Shown in pieces: positions 15,922 to 26,426 of a stretch of 38,919 nt of DNA. Positions within the stretch are counted from its first letter, which is position 1. Every line of letters starts with the position of its first letter. Source of the DNA: Balneolaceae bacterium (lineage in GTDB: Bacteria; Bacteroidota; Rhodothermia; Balneolales; Balneolaceae); the NCBI GenBank assembly GCA_007134695.1, contig SLKI01000067.1, positions 1-38,919 of the forward strand. Reading direction: 5' to 3'. The notes below the pieces were generated by a model, which was not told the DNA's origin, did no database searches, and saw nothing but the letters and a program-made list of their open reading frames with translations. The translations under genes and the position numbers were made by a program.

Positions 15922-18681
15922 ATGAACCGGAAAGATTCGAGTCAAATATCAGAACAGCTGCCGCCTGAGGCCTCGACGGAAATTTCGGGCGGGGAGGGAA
16001 GGGAACCGAAAACGTTATGGCATGCGATGGAGTCCGGGGAGGTACTTGATGAGGTCGATTCGAGCCGGGAGGGCTTGAGCCCGGAGGAGATTCGAAAACG
16101 TTTTGAACGTTACGGTCCCAACAAACTTCCGGAAGAGAAGAAGCGAGGCCCTCTCAAACGGTTTTTCGTTCAGTTTCACAATATGCTGATCTATGTTCTG
16201 CTGGCCGCCTCTGTTGTAACAGCGTTACTGGAGCACTGGATCGATACCTGGGTCATTCTTGCCGTCGTCCTGGTCAACGCGATTATCGGATTTGTCCAGG
16301 AAGGCAAAGCGGAGAAAGCGATGGAAGGGATCAGGGCGATGCTCTCTCCTATGGCAACTGTTCGCAGGGGAGGAGAAAGGAGACAGATACCCGCCGAGGA
16401 ACTGGTTCCCGGCGACATTGTACTGCTCGAATCGGGAGATCGGGTGCCGGCTGACCTGAGGTTGCTGGATGTTAAGAATTTGAAAATCGAGGAGTCGGCT
16501 CTTACCGGGGAGTCGGTAGCGGTGGAGAAGAGTACCGGATCGGTTGACGAGGATTCCGTGCCGGGAGACCGGATCTGCATGGGATTTGCCGGTACGATGG
16601 TGACTTACGGACGCGCTGCCGGAGTGGTGACCGAAACGGGAAGTCGTACCGAGATCGGCAAGATCAGTACGCTGATGGAGGAGGTTGAGCAGCTGACAAC
16701 GCCTTTGTTGCGCAAGATCGAGCATTTCGGCAAGGGGCTCTCGGTGACGATCGTTCTCTTTGCTACACTGCTTTTTCTTTTTGGTTATTTTCTTCGCGGC
16801 TATACGGCCGACGAGATGTTTCTGGCGGTTATCAGCCTGACGGTTGCAGCAATTCCGGAAGGGCTGCCTGCCATTATCACCATTACCCTGGCGATCGGGG
16901 TTCAGCGTATGGCGCGCCGGAACTCCATTATACGACGATTACCGGCGGTGGAGACGCTGGGATCGGTGACGGTGATCTGCAGCGACAAAACCGGTACACT
17001 TACCCGAAACGAGATGACGGTTCGTACGATTCTTACCTCGGACCGGTCTGTCAAGGTAACCGGAACCGGTTACAAACCCGAAGGAGAGTTTATTCTGGGA
17101 GGTGATCGGCCGGTAAACCCGAAAGAAGATCCAGATTTGAGAGAAGCACTGCTTTGCGGGACACTCTGCAGTGAAGCGGATGTCTATCAACATGAAGATG
17201 GGTCCTGGACGCTGGATGGAGATCCGACAGAAGGTGCATTAGTAACAATGGGGTTGAAGGGTGAAGTCCGCCGGTCTGATTTTCCGGATCGTATCGATTA
17301 TATCCCATTCGAGTCTGAACACCGTTTTATGGCATCACTCAACAGGCTGAATGACGGTCGTTCGGTTGTTTATGTGAAAGGTGCCCCGGAAGTGATACTG
17401 GACCGGTGTTCCTATCAGCTCAAAAACGGAGAGAAAGTAGATTTTGAGGAAAGCAGCTGGAAAGAACGGATGGATGAGACAGCCCGAAAAGGTGAGCGGC
17501 TGCTTGCACTGGCGGTCAAGGAAGCGGGTGACCGTGAAAAAGTTTCCATGGACGATATTGAAGGGTTGACGCTGATTGGAATTACAGGAATGATCGACCC
17601 TCCCCGGGACGAAGCGATCGAATCGATTCGGGCCTGCTACGACGCTGGTATTCGGGTCATCATGATTACCGGTGATCATGCAGGGACTGCAGCTGCCATC
17701 GCAGAACAGCTTGGAATGAGAAGCCGGCACGAGGTGATAACGGGAAACCGGCTTGAAAAGGCAAGTGACGAAGAGCTTAAGGAGCTGATTAAAGAGCACA
17801 GCGTTTTTGCAAGGACGTCTCCATTACACAAATTGCAGCTGGTGATGGCACTGCAGGAGGAGAACCATGTTGTGGCGATGACCGGCGATGGGGTGAACGA
17901 CGCTCCGGCGCTTCGTCGGGCCGATATTGGGGTCGCGATGGGGATTAAGGGGACCGAAGTGAGTAAAGGGGCTTCGGAGATGGTTTTGGCCGATGACAAC
18001 TTTGCTTCCATAGAGGCTGCGGTGGAAGAGGGAAGGACGGTATATGATAACATCCGAAAGGCGATACTATTTATTCTGCCGACCAATGGTGCCGAGGCCT
18101 TCGTTATTATGGCGGCGATTATGCTGGGTATTGTATTGCCCATTACACCGGTCCAAATCCTCTGGGTCAATATGGTTACGGCCGTAACATTGGCCCTGGC
18201 GTTAGCATTTGAACTTCCGGAAGAGGAGATCATGAAGAGAAAACCCAGAGCATCAGATGCGCCGATTCTGGGAGGATATTTCCTGATGCGGATACTCTAC
18301 GTTTCCGTGTTGATCGGCGGAGCTGCTCTCGGTGTCTATTTATGGATGAAACAAGTTGGTATGGATCTGGAACAGGCGAGAACGACGGCCGTCAATATAC
18401 TTGTTGCAGGTCAGGCCTTCTATCTTTTTAACTGCCGGTATACCATGCACAGTGTCGTCAGTAAAGCGGGAATTCTCGGCAATAAAGTTGTATTGATTGC
18501 TCTTGGGGCGTTGTTCATTCTGCAGATGATATTTGTCTATACACCCTGGTTTAACCTATGGTTCGGAACTACACCTATAGACCTGGCCGACTGGAGTTTT
18601 GTCATAGCGGCCGGCTTGCTGGTTTTCCTTGTCGTTGAAATCGAAAAGTGGGTGACTCGCTCCATTACCGAATCGGTCTGA
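15922..18681 (+). CDS. P-type cation-transporting ATPase (P2-type, Ca2+-ATPase-like)
   Basis: This 919-aa membrane pump has every P-type hallmark: an N-terminal cation-ATPase domain, the actuator TGES loop, phosphorylation site D355 in CSDKTGTLT, KGAPE in the nucleotide domain, TGDGVNDAPALRRADIGVAMG, and about ten membrane helices. M4 carries E313 in IPEGLP, as in calcium pumps. In M6 the usual SERCA N..TD cluster reads N750-MV-T753-A754, so the calcium-site Asp is absent. Many bacterial P2 ATPases share this variant, and their ion (Ca2+, Mn2+, Na+ or other) is often unknown. An A/G-rich run (AAGAGAAAA) just before the ATG could serve as a weak ribosome site. It follows the CheB-like gene after 181 bp. 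Confidence 0.92.
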   Translation: MNRKDSSQISEQLPPEASTEISGGEGREPKTLWHAMESGEVLDEVDSSREGLSPEEIRKRFERYGPNKLPEEKKRGPLKRFFVQFHNMLIYVLLAASVVTALLEHWIDTWVILAVVLVNAIIGFVQEGKAEKAMEGIRAMLSPMATVRRGGERRQIPAEELVPGDIVLLESGDRVPADLRLLDVKNLKIEESALTGESVAVEKSTGSVDEDSVPGDRICMGFAGTMVTYGRAAGVVTETGSRTEIGKISTLMEEVEQLTTPLLRKIEHFGKGLSVTIVLFATLLFLFGYFLRGYTADEMFLAVISLTVAAIPEGLPAIITITLAIGVQRMARRNSIIRRLPAVETLGSVTVICSDKTGTLTRNEMTVRTILTSDRSVKVTGTGYKPEGEFILGGDRPVNPKEDPDLREALLCGTLCSEADVYQHEDGSWTLDGDPTEGALVTMGLKGEVRRSDFPDRIDYIPFESEHRFMASLNRLNDGRSVVYVKGAPEVILDRCSYQLKNGEKVDFEESSWKERMDETARKGERLLALAVKEAGDREKVSMDDIEGLTLIGITGMIDPPRDEAIESIRACYDAGIRVIMITGDHAGTAAAIAEQLGMRSRHEVITGNRLEKASDEELKELIKEHSVFARTSPLHKLQLVMALQEENHVVAMTGDGVNDAPALRRADIGVAMGIKGTEVSKGASEMVLADDNFASIEAAVEEGRTVYDNIRKAILFILPTNGAEAFVIMAAIMLGIVLPITPVQILWVNMVTAVTLALALAFELPEEEIMKRKPRASDAPILGGYFLMRILYVSVLIGGAALGVYLWMKQVGMDLEQARTTAVNILVAGQAFYLFNCRYTMHSVVSKAGILGNKVVLIALGALFILQMIFVYTPWFNLWFGTTPIDLADWSFVIAAGLLVFLVVEIEKWVTRSITESV

Positions 18682-18840
18682 TTGAGCAGGTGATTTACCC
18701 CTGATTTGTGTACAATACCCGGCTCGCATGGATATGTTATTTCAAATGTGACTGAAAAGAGGGGAATTTAAAGGTGTTGTTTAATACCCCTAAAGCGTTG
18801 GCTTATAATCCCAAGGTTTTGGCGAATTCCCCGACGTTGT

Positions 18841-18868
18841 CGAATTAAATCTGCTAATTCGTTTTTTT
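18841..18868 (+). terminator. Probable intrinsic terminator after the P-type ATPase
   Basis: CGAATTA (18841-18847) pairs perfectly with TAATTCG (18855-18861) across a 7-nt loop and is followed at once by seven T. The stem is short and AT-rich, so efficiency is uncertain. Its place, 160 bp past the ATPase stop and just before the TonB receptor gene, fits a transcription unit boundary. Confidence 0.55.
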
Positions 18869-18912
18869 ATGTACGGAAAATGAGCCTCACCTGAAAACCT
18901 GATCCTCTCTTT

Positions 18913-21192
18913 ATGTTTACAGTCAAGTTTCGAATCATCTTCTGCTCGCTTATCGTCGGGCTCTTCCTCAAGGCAGGTGTTGTGCCGGAGATCTATTCAC
19001 AACAAAGTTCGGTGCTTCGGGTCGTCGTGATCTCCGATGACGACGGCAACCCGATAATCGGGGCAAATGTTCTTCTCTATGAAGAGGATGATCTGGATCG
19101 GGAGGAATTTATCCGGGCGGGAGTGACTGACGGAGACGGGCTGACTGAAATACGAGGTATCGAACCGGGAACCTACCATCTGCGCATCAGTTCTATCGGG
19201 CATCGAACCTATGATGAGACGATCACACTGGAACCGGATGAAATTAAAGTGCACAGGGTGGTTCTTGAAGTTGATGTCGAAGAGTTTGAAGAGGTGGTTG
19301 TAGAAGAGCGGCGTCAGATCACAACCGGCGAGGTAGGTATTCACCGGATCACTGACGTGGAGATCGGCCGGATTCCGACTCCCGGCCCCGGCGGCGACCT
19401 GGCAACTTATCTGCAAACACTTCCGGGGGTAGTTGCCTCTGGAGATCGCGGCGGAGAGCTCTATATCCGGGGCGGGAATCCCTATCAAAACCGTGTACTC
19501 GTCGACAACCTTCCTATACTCAAGCCTTTTCACGTCTCCAATCTTTTCTCCGCATTTTCCCAGGAGATGATCCAGAGCGTGGATATGTATGCCGGCGGTT
19601 TCGGGGCCAACTACCTGGACGCTACCTCTTCTGTAATCGATGTTCGTCTGCGTCCCGGAAATATGAGACGTCACAGCAGCAGTCTTGCCGTGAGCCCCTA
19701 TATGGCAGCACTTAAACTGGAAGGCCCGCTTGAGAGAAATCGCCAGTCGGTACTTATTTCGGGACGCAAATCCACAATTGAACGGATGGCGCCCACTTTT
19801 ACCGGTGAAGAGCAGCCGATTGAGTTTTACGATATTGTATCCCGATATACTTATCAGGCAGATAATTTCAATTGCAGTTTTACAGGAGTCAGGACATACG
19901 ACAGGGGCCAGATCAACCCGCTTCGGGATGTAAGTCTTTCCTGGTCCAATACAGTACTTGGTGCCAGGTGCCTTGGATTTGATGAATGGTTTAATCATCC
20001 GGTCGAGTTTACTGCAGGTTTTACGGGATTTACAAATCGGGAGGGGACGACGGAACAGACAGAACGGCTGTCACAAATTCGCCAGTTCTATTACGATGTA
20101 GAGTTGAGACAAACCATTTTTAACCAGCCGTTGCAGTATGGGTTTACCATCGATTTTCACTTTTACAATGCCGAACTGGCTGAACGGTTTGCTGATGTTG
20201 AGACATTCGATAAAACGCTGGCGACCTTTCGATCCTATGGAGCACTGGAGTGGCATGTGAATGACAAGTTAACGATTCATCCGAGCATCGGGATGCAGGT
20301 ACTGCTTGAACAAAATCCCACTTTTGAACCAAGAATACGTGCCGCATATCGCCCTTTTGGAAGCGACAGGCAGGAGTTAAGTTTGGCAGCCGGCTATTAT
20401 ACCCAGCAGTTTTCGGGCATCACCGACGAGCGGGATGCCGGTACAGTTTTTACCGTCTGGAAACCGGTAGATATGGACGATCCTCTGCCCCGTTCTCTGC
20501 ACGGGATTCTCGGTTACCGGCATCAGTTCGGACGCTCGATTACTGCACATATCGAAGGGTTTGTCAAGCAGCATAAGAACATTCCGGTCTCCAAATGGAC
20601 ACCGGAAGCACGCCTTGAAATCGAAACGGCTTTGGCGCACGGCTATGCACATGGAGCAGATGCGAGAATTGAACTCGATTTGAGCTCCTTCTATCTCGCT
20701 ATGGGTTATGGATGGTCGGTTGTAGAATATGAGGCGGCTGCTGACGATCTGGGAGCGTGGCTGGACCGGCCGATTTTTCAATACTCACCGCCGCATGACC
20801 AGCGCCACAAATTCAATACCATTCTCAGCTATCAATTTGCCGGGTTTCAGGCAAGTCTGAGATGGGAGTATGGGTCCGGCACTCCCTACACCCAGGTTTT
20901 CGGGTTTGATATGGCGGTTCGGGTACCCAATGAACACCCGCTCAGGGATCCGGGAAGAGCCAGAACCCTGTTCAGTGAACCATATAGTGAGCGGCTGCCG
21001 GTTTACCACAGGCTGGATGTTTCTATCGAGCGCGACTTTCAAATCACGTCCATCTGGAATTTGAATCTCGAAGCGGGAGTGATCAATATGTACGATCGTA
21101 ACAATATTTTCTATTTCGATCTCAATACGCTGCAGCGAGTCGACCAGACTTCCCTGTTTCCGTATGTGTCGATTCAGACCGAACTCCGGTGA
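18913..21192 (+). CDS. TonB-dependent outer-membrane receptor with carboxypeptidase-regulatory-like N-domain
   Basis: This 759-aa protein begins with a signal peptide (hydrophobic run ending near residue 30). A beta-sandwich of the CarboxypepD-regulatory type follows (about 34-120, GNPIIGANVLLYEE ... GTYHLRISSIGHRTYDETITL). The plug comes next (about 140-250, with LQTLPGVVASGDRGGELYIRGGNPYQNRVLVD). The rest is a long beta-barrel ending in an aromatic-rich strand (FPYVSIQTELR). It should import a substrate across the outer membrane using TonB/ExbBD energy; the ligand is unknown. The next gene, 53 bp downstream, is a DUF4249-like lipoprotein, a pairing common in Bacteroidota and suggesting one uptake system. 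Its barrel is small for the family. Confidence 0.88.
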   Translation: MFTVKFRIIFCSLIVGLFLKAGVVPEIYSQQSSVLRVVVISDDDGNPIIGANVLLYEEDDLDREEFIRAGVTDGDGLTEIRGIEPGTYHLRISSIGHRTYDETITLEPDEIKVHRVVLEVDVEEFEEVVVEERRQITTGEVGIHRITDVEIGRIPTPGPGGDLATYLQTLPGVVASGDRGGELYIRGGNPYQNRVLVDNLPILKPFHVSNLFSAFSQEMIQSVDMYAGGFGANYLDATSSVIDVRLRPGNMRRHSSSLAVSPYMAALKLEGPLERNRQSVLISGRKSTIERMAPTFTGEEQPIEFYDIVSRYTYQADNFNCSFTGVRTYDRGQINPLRDVSLSWSNTVLGARCLGFDEWFNHPVEFTAGFTGFTNREGTTEQTERLSQIRQFYYDVELRQTIFNQPLQYGFTIDFHFYNAELAERFADVETFDKTLATFRSYGALEWHVNDKLTIHPSIGMQVLLEQNPTFEPRIRAAYRPFGSDRQELSLAAGYYTQQFSGITDERDAGTVFTVWKPVDMDDPLPRSLHGILGYRHQFGRSITAHIEGFVKQHKNIPVSKWTPEARLEIETALAHGYAHGADARIELDLSSFYLAMGYGWSVVEYEAAADDLGAWLDRPIFQYSPPHDQRHKFNTILSYQFAGFQASLRWEYGSGTPYTQVFGFDMAVRVPNEHPLRDPGRARTLFSEPYSERLPVYHRLDVSIERDFQITSIWNLNLEAGVINMYDRNNIFYFDLNTLQRVDQTSLFPYVSIQTELR

Positions 21193-21245
21193 ATTGATTT
21201 GCCTGAATTAAAATTTTGAATCTGACAGCACAAAACATTTTGATG

Positions 21246-22070
21246 ATGAGTAAATATTTTGAGTTTTATGGAATCACAATCTTGGTTCTGGTGAGCCTGG
21301 TGATCTGGACGTTACCTGGGTGCGACAACACGATGAATGCCTTTGACGAGGAAGCAGGGCTCTATTCGATCTATGGTTATCTCGATGTGCATGAAGATGT
21401 CAACTACCTCCGCGTCCGGGACCTGAATACATCACCCGGGGCTGAGGATGCCGATGAGATCGATGCCGAAGTTGAAATGGTTAATCTGAAAACCGGGGCT
21501 TCGGAGGTGCTGCAGGATAGCGTCGTTCAATTTGAAGAGATCTATACACACAATTTTCGGACAACCCTGGATATCGATTACGACACCCCTTATGAAGTTA
21601 CTGTCACCCGGTCTGATGGCGCCCAATTTGCAGTACAGGCATTAACCCCCAGCCGTGCAGATTCCTATGCGACGCCGATGAATGAAGATTGTGAAACTCC
21701 CATTGAACTCCGGTTTGAGAGAATGAACGGAGGCATGATCGATCTGGAGGTTGGAGTTGTATTAAACAACCAGACGTTCTGGGCGAATCCGCGAGATGAA
21801 GATTTTTTTGGTGATCGTGGGGAAGATCTGCTATCGGTTACATTTATTCCGCAGCTTCTGCTCAACTTTATCTTCGGAGATGAATCCGGTATCGAATGTT
21901 ACCAGCTGGAAAGTGAATTTATTCAAGTGCGTTATACACATCTGGGCCCCGGTTTTTTTGATCCGACTGAGACGGGGGGGATTGATGTCCCGGGAGGTTT
22001 TGACCGGTTTGGCGGCCTCTATCGCAACTCATACTCATTTCCGATCGATACGACCCGGATTTTGCTATAG
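21246..22070 (+). CDS. DUF4249-like lipoprotein, partner of the TonB receptor
   Basis: This predicted 274-aa lipoprotein has an N-terminal hydrophobic helix ending in TLPGC, a slightly atypical lipobox, then an acidic mature domain. I chose ATG 21246 because MSKYFEFYG leads straight into the hydrophobic core; ATG 21243 and TTG 21216 are in frame upstream. The mature part reads as beta-rich (YSIYGYLDVHEDVNYLRVRDL, YEVTVTRSDGAQFAVQAL), like the DUF4249 proteins that accompany TonB receptors. It probably sits on the outer membrane and helps capture the receptor's ligand. The family call is from pattern and context only. Confidence 0.68.
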   Translation: MSKYFEFYGITILVLVSLVIWTLPGCDNTMNAFDEEAGLYSIYGYLDVHEDVNYLRVRDLNTSPGAEDADEIDAEVEMVNLKTGASEVLQDSVVQFEEIYTHNFRTTLDIDYDTPYEVTVTRSDGAQFAVQALTPSRADSYATPMNEDCETPIELRFERMNGGMIDLEVGVVLNNQTFWANPRDEDFFGDRGEDLLSVTFIPQLLLNFIFGDESGIECYQLESEFIQVRYTHLGPGFFDPTETGGIDVPGGFDRFGGLYRNSYSFPIDTTRILL

Positions 22071-22106
22071 TCATTCCGGGCAACCATTCAGCCCCGGCTT
22101 CGACTG

Positions 22107-23192
22107 TTATTGCTCATTGAGAATTTTCTGAATGTCGGCGAGAAGCCCGGCGGCCGTCACCTCTTTGCCTGCACCCGGCCCCTGTATAACCAGAGGCTGG
22201 TCAAAATAACGTTCGGTCTGAATCTGAATCAGATTGTTGGTACCGGTCAGCCGTCCGATTGCCGACTCCATTGCGACCGGTTCGATACCAACCCGGATTC
22301 CGTCATCACTGAATCTGCCTGTATAGCGCAGTGTCCGCCCCCTTCTTTTCTCTTGACGGATGCGGTCGTTCCATTCCGGATCATAGTCTGCAAAAAGTGA
22401 TAAAAATGATCCGGGCTCGACCTCTTTGAGGCAGTTCGGAATCAGCGATTCCACGACCACGTCTTCTCTTTCGATCTCTCGGCCGCATGTGCGTGCGATG
22501 ATCATAAATTTGCGTGCCACATCCTCACCGGACAAATCATCTCTCGGATCGGGTTCTGCGTACCCCAGTGAGCGAGCATCGACAACCGCCTTGCTGAACG
22601 CGGTGCCTTTCTCCAGTTCATCGAACAGGTAGGTCATGGTACCGGATACTACTCCGCTGATCTCAATAATCCGGTCTCCGGTTTCTATCAGATTTTCGAT
22701 CGATTGTAAAATCGGAAGACCGGCTCCGACGGTGGTTTCGTAGTAATAGCGTACTCCATTGCGAGATGAGGCCTGTTTTAGCGAATTGTAGTAGGACTGG
22801 TCGATAGTGTTTGCCAGTTTACTGGGGGTGACTACATGAATGCCGCGGTCGAGCAGTTTCAGATAGAGTTCGGCAACCTCCCGGCTACCCGTTGCATCGA
22901 CAAATATCACTGTCTTGCCCTGCTTGCGAAGGTCGACAAGGTTTTCGATGATTTCATCCCACTGTTTTGCTTTACCGCCGTATAGCTCTTCCGGTGAAAC
23001 TTCCTCTCTGCGCCACCGGACTTTTGTGCTGTTACAAAATCCGATGACATTCAGATGTTTGTCGTGCCGGTGCCGGCTGAGACGGCTGAGTTGACGCATC
23101 AAAGTGCCGCCGACAGCTCCTACTCCTGCAATGAAGAGTTGCACCTCTTTGAGATTCTGTTTGTCGGTTCTTTCGCTGATTTTCGAAGACAT
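22107..23192 (-). CDS. hom: Homoserine dehydrogenase
   Basis: This 361-aa enzyme reduces aspartate semialdehyde to homoserine, the branch-point precursor of methionine and threonine. It has an N-terminal Rossmann motif (IAGVGAVGGTLMRQL), the conserved VTPSKLAN lysine segment, GVVSGTMTYLFDEL, and the catalytic region LGYAEPDPRDDLSGEDVARK. It lacks an ACT domain and a fused aspartate kinase and most resembles the dehydrogenase half of ThrA-type enzymes. Its ATG follows the metX stop directly (TAAATG), so the two are translationally coupled. As the last gene of the riboswitch-controlled operon, it ties homoserine supply to methionine demand. Confidence 0.93.
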   Translation of the reverse strand: MSSKISERTDKQNLKEVQLFIAGVGAVGGTLMRQLSRLSRHRHDKHLNVIGFCNSTKVRWRREEVSPEELYGGKAKQWDEIIENLVDLRKQGKTVIFVDATGSREVAELYLKLLDRGIHVVTPSKLANTIDQSYYNSLKQASSRNGVRYYYETTVGAGLPILQSIENLIETGDRIIEISGVVSGTMTYLFDELEKGTAFSKAVVDARSLGYAEPDPRDDLSGEDVARKFMIIARTCGREIEREDVVVESLIPNCLKEVEPGSFLSLFADYDPEWNDRIRQEKRRGRTLRYTGRFSDDGIRVGIEPVAMESAIGRLTGTNNLIQIQTERYFDQPLVIQGPGAGKEVTAAGLLADIQKILNEQ

Positions 23193-24242
23193 TTATGCAA
23201 ACTCGGTTTTGGGTTTATCGATAAAACTTCGCAAGTGGGTGTTGAGCTGATCGAACTCGATCAGGAATGCATCGTGGCCGTGTCTGGAGCGGATTTCGGC
23301 GTAACGTGCCTGCGGAATGAGTTCAGCCAGTTCTTTCTGTTCAAAAGTGGGGTAAAGGTTGTCGGAATCGATTCCGATGACGAGTACCGGTATCTCCAGC
23401 CTGCCGAGTACCTCCTCAAAACTCCCTCTTCCGCGGGAGATATCATGAGTGTCCATACTGCGGGTCAGAGCCACATAACTGTTGGCATCAAAACGGTTTG
23501 CAAGTTTTTTGCCCTGATAGTTGAGGTACGATTCGACCTGAAACAGCTCTTCAGCTTCCGGCTGCCTGCGTCGCAGAAATTTTTTCTCATAATCCCGGGG
23601 TGACCGGTAGGTGATCATCGCCATCATCCTTGCTACGGCGAGTCCGCGTTCAGGAGGCGAATCGAGGCTGTAGTAACCGCCATTCCAGTCCGGATCGCTG
23701 ACAATAGCCTGCCGCTGGGCATGACTGATTCCGATCGCCCAGGGCGTGTGTGCTTTTCCCATCGCAATCAGAACGGCCGACCGAATTCGGGTATCCATCA
23801 GGGCAAACTCCAGCGCCTGCATACCGCCAAGTGAGCCGCCGATCACCATTTCCACTCCCTGGATATCCAGCTCATCAAGAACTTGTTGCTGAAATCTCAC
23901 CATATCCCGAACTGTGATTTCCGGAAAAGATGCCTTGTAGGGCTTGCCGGTTTCCGGGTCGATGGAAAGCGGGCCTGTCGACCCGTAACAGCTGCCCGGT
24001 ATGTTGATGCAGATCACGAAATGTTCTTGGAGATCGATCGGGCTCTCGTCGGAGAAAAGGCCGGCAAACCAGTCGTCCGCATCGGCATTGCCGGTCAGAG
24101 CATGACAGATCACGATCACATTGTTGCGGGCAGTGTTGAGTGTTCCCCAGGTTTTAAACATCACATCGGGCTCCTCGATTCGGTAACCCGATTCAGTGAT
24201 AAATGGTGAACTCAATTTTGTTTGGGTGATGCTGCTGTTCAT
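23193..24242 (-). CDS. metX: Homoserine O-acetyltransferase
   Basis: This 349-aa alpha/beta-hydrolase-fold enzyme transfers acetyl from acetyl-CoA to homoserine, the activating step of direct-sulfhydrylation methionine synthesis. The nucleophile elbow GGSLGGMQ gives S137, and the rest of the triad is D294 (IDSDNLYP) and H323 (RHGHDAFL). The NIPGSCYGSTGPLS and HALTGNADADDW segments are typical. ATG 24242 is preferred over an in-frame TTG three codons upstream. It lies between metY and hom and overlaps hom's start region without a gap. Confidence 0.95.
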   Translation of the reverse strand: MNSSITQTKLSSPFITESGYRIEEPDVMFKTWGTLNTARNNVIVICHALTGNADADDWFAGLFSDESPIDLQEHFVICINIPGSCYGSTGPLSIDPETGKPYKASFPEITVRDMVRFQQQVLDELDIQGVEMVIGGSLGGMQALEFALMDTRIRSAVLIAMGKAHTPWAIGISHAQRQAIVSDPDWNGGYYSLDSPPERGLAVARMMAMITYRSPRDYEKKFLRRRQPEAEELFQVESYLNYQGKKLANRFDANSYVALTRSMDTHDISRGRGSFEEVLGRLEIPVLVIGIDSDNLYPTFEQKELAELIPQARYAEIRSRHGHDAFLIEFDQLNTHLRSFIDKPKTEFA

Positions 24243-24345
24243 GGTGTTCAACTTCAGTTTTATCGTATGATTGATCGGGTGCAGGTCTCATCTTTTCGTT
24301 GATTCCTTCCTGCACACCGACGTGGATTTGGGTTTGTTTACTCAT
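24193..24345 (-). CDS. Possible 50-aa ORF between metY and metX
   Basis: An ATG four bases after the metY stop opens a 50-codon frame that runs through the metY-metX gap and overlaps the first 50 bp of metX in another frame. The product (start MSKQTQIHVG) is hydrophilic, Gln/His/Glu rich, with a His cluster near residues 34-40. Spacing suits translational coupling, so it could be a leader that carries ribosomes toward metX, but no homologue is known to me and overlap with metX makes it weak. Confidence 0.2.
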   Translation of the reverse strand: MSKQTQIHVGVQEGINEKMRPAPDQSYDKTEVEHHEQQHHPNKIEFTIYH

Positions 24346-24349
24346 CGAA

Positions 24350-25819
<1,470 letters not shown>

Positions 25820-25832
25820 TTAAAAAGCCTTT

Positions 25833-25946
25833 TTATCTCATCTTTCCCCGTTCAAGCGGGGCAGGATGTAGCACCTGGCCTGCGCGGGCAGCGCAGCGGT
25901 TGCTAAGGTTTCACAGGGCCTGATCCCTCCACCTTTCTCGATAAGT
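25833..25946 (-). ncRNA. SAM-I (S-box) riboswitch controlling the methionine operon
   Basis: On the minus strand the sequence shows the S-box core in order: CTTATCGAGAAAGGTGGAGG (P1 and the kink-turn region), GGCCCTGTGAAACC, TAGCAACC, CAGGTGCTACATCCTGCC, and GGGGAAAGATGAGATAA closing P1. S-box aptamers bind S-adenosylmethionine and switch off downstream methionine genes. The terminator and metY-metX-hom follow, fitting transcription attenuation. Confidence 0.95.
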
Positions 25947-26027
25947 GGATGTTTCGAAGAGTGACCTCGAAACAACCGAGAGCCAAAAAGTTTTAAAGAA
26001 CGACGATGAAACGGTTTATAAAACAGA

Positions 26028-26056
26028 AAAGCCCTCGATCAGGATCGGAGGGCTTT
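26028..26056 (-). terminator. Strong hairpin, probable terminator upstream of the methionine operon
   Basis: AAAGCCCTC (26028-26036) pairs perfectly with GAGGGCTTT (26048-26056), with GATC/GATC pairs inside. On the minus strand it is followed by TTCTGTTTT, a broken T tract. It lies about 370 bp beyond the era stop and just upstream of the riboswitch promoter region, so it probably insulates the methionine operon from pdxJ-era transcription. A short hairpin (GTTTCGA/TCGAAAC, 25951-25973) lies between it and the aptamer. Confidence 0.6.
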
Positions 26057-26212
26057 GCAAAACCTTGTTCAGCAACATATTCCCTCCGCAGTCAGGTATG
26101 CATCTGCATACAGATCATGCGGAACAAACAGAAAGAGTTATGTCGCTTGCCGATTTTCATCAGGAGCTAATATATAGGAATTGTTCAACGCGGTGCAAGA
26201 AAATTTTTGTTG

Positions 26213-26424
26213 AAGCTGAAAGCTGAAAGCGAAAAGCTCAAAGCTGAAAGGAGGCTGACAGCTTAAAGTTGAAATCTCGTTCGTTTCATTTGGTTATTAT
26301 TTCTTTCCACTTGGGGCCAGCCAATCAACAAGGTCTTTGGCTCAATCCATATCGGAGATACAACCGAGGGCAGAATAATGAGCTAGACTCGCGCTTTCAG
26401 CTATCAGCTTTGAGCTTTCAGCTT
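26213..26424. repeat. Facing inverted arrays of an AGCTGAAA-type short repeat
   Basis: The left array (26213-26268) reads on + as AAGCTGAAAGCTGAAAGC, then GAAAAGCTCAAAGCTGAAAG and decayed copies. The right array (26389-26424) is the reverse complement of the same theme (on minus, TAAGCTGAAAGCTCAAAGC then TGATAGCTGAAAGC). About 120 bp of unremarkable sequence separates them. The right array starts immediately after the era stop codon. Together they could fold as a long hairpin or mark a small repetitive element. I see no gene in 26060-26426. Confidence 0.75.
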
Positions 26425-26426
26425 AC

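Noticed and set aside
18997..19998. 333-codon minus frame inside the TonB receptor gene
   Set aside because: It lies wholly antisense to a receptor gene with clear plug and barrel motifs and shows no domain of its own.
26213..26424. Possible CRISPR array
   Set aside because: Repeats are too short, degenerate and directly abutting, with no unique spacers and no cas genes.
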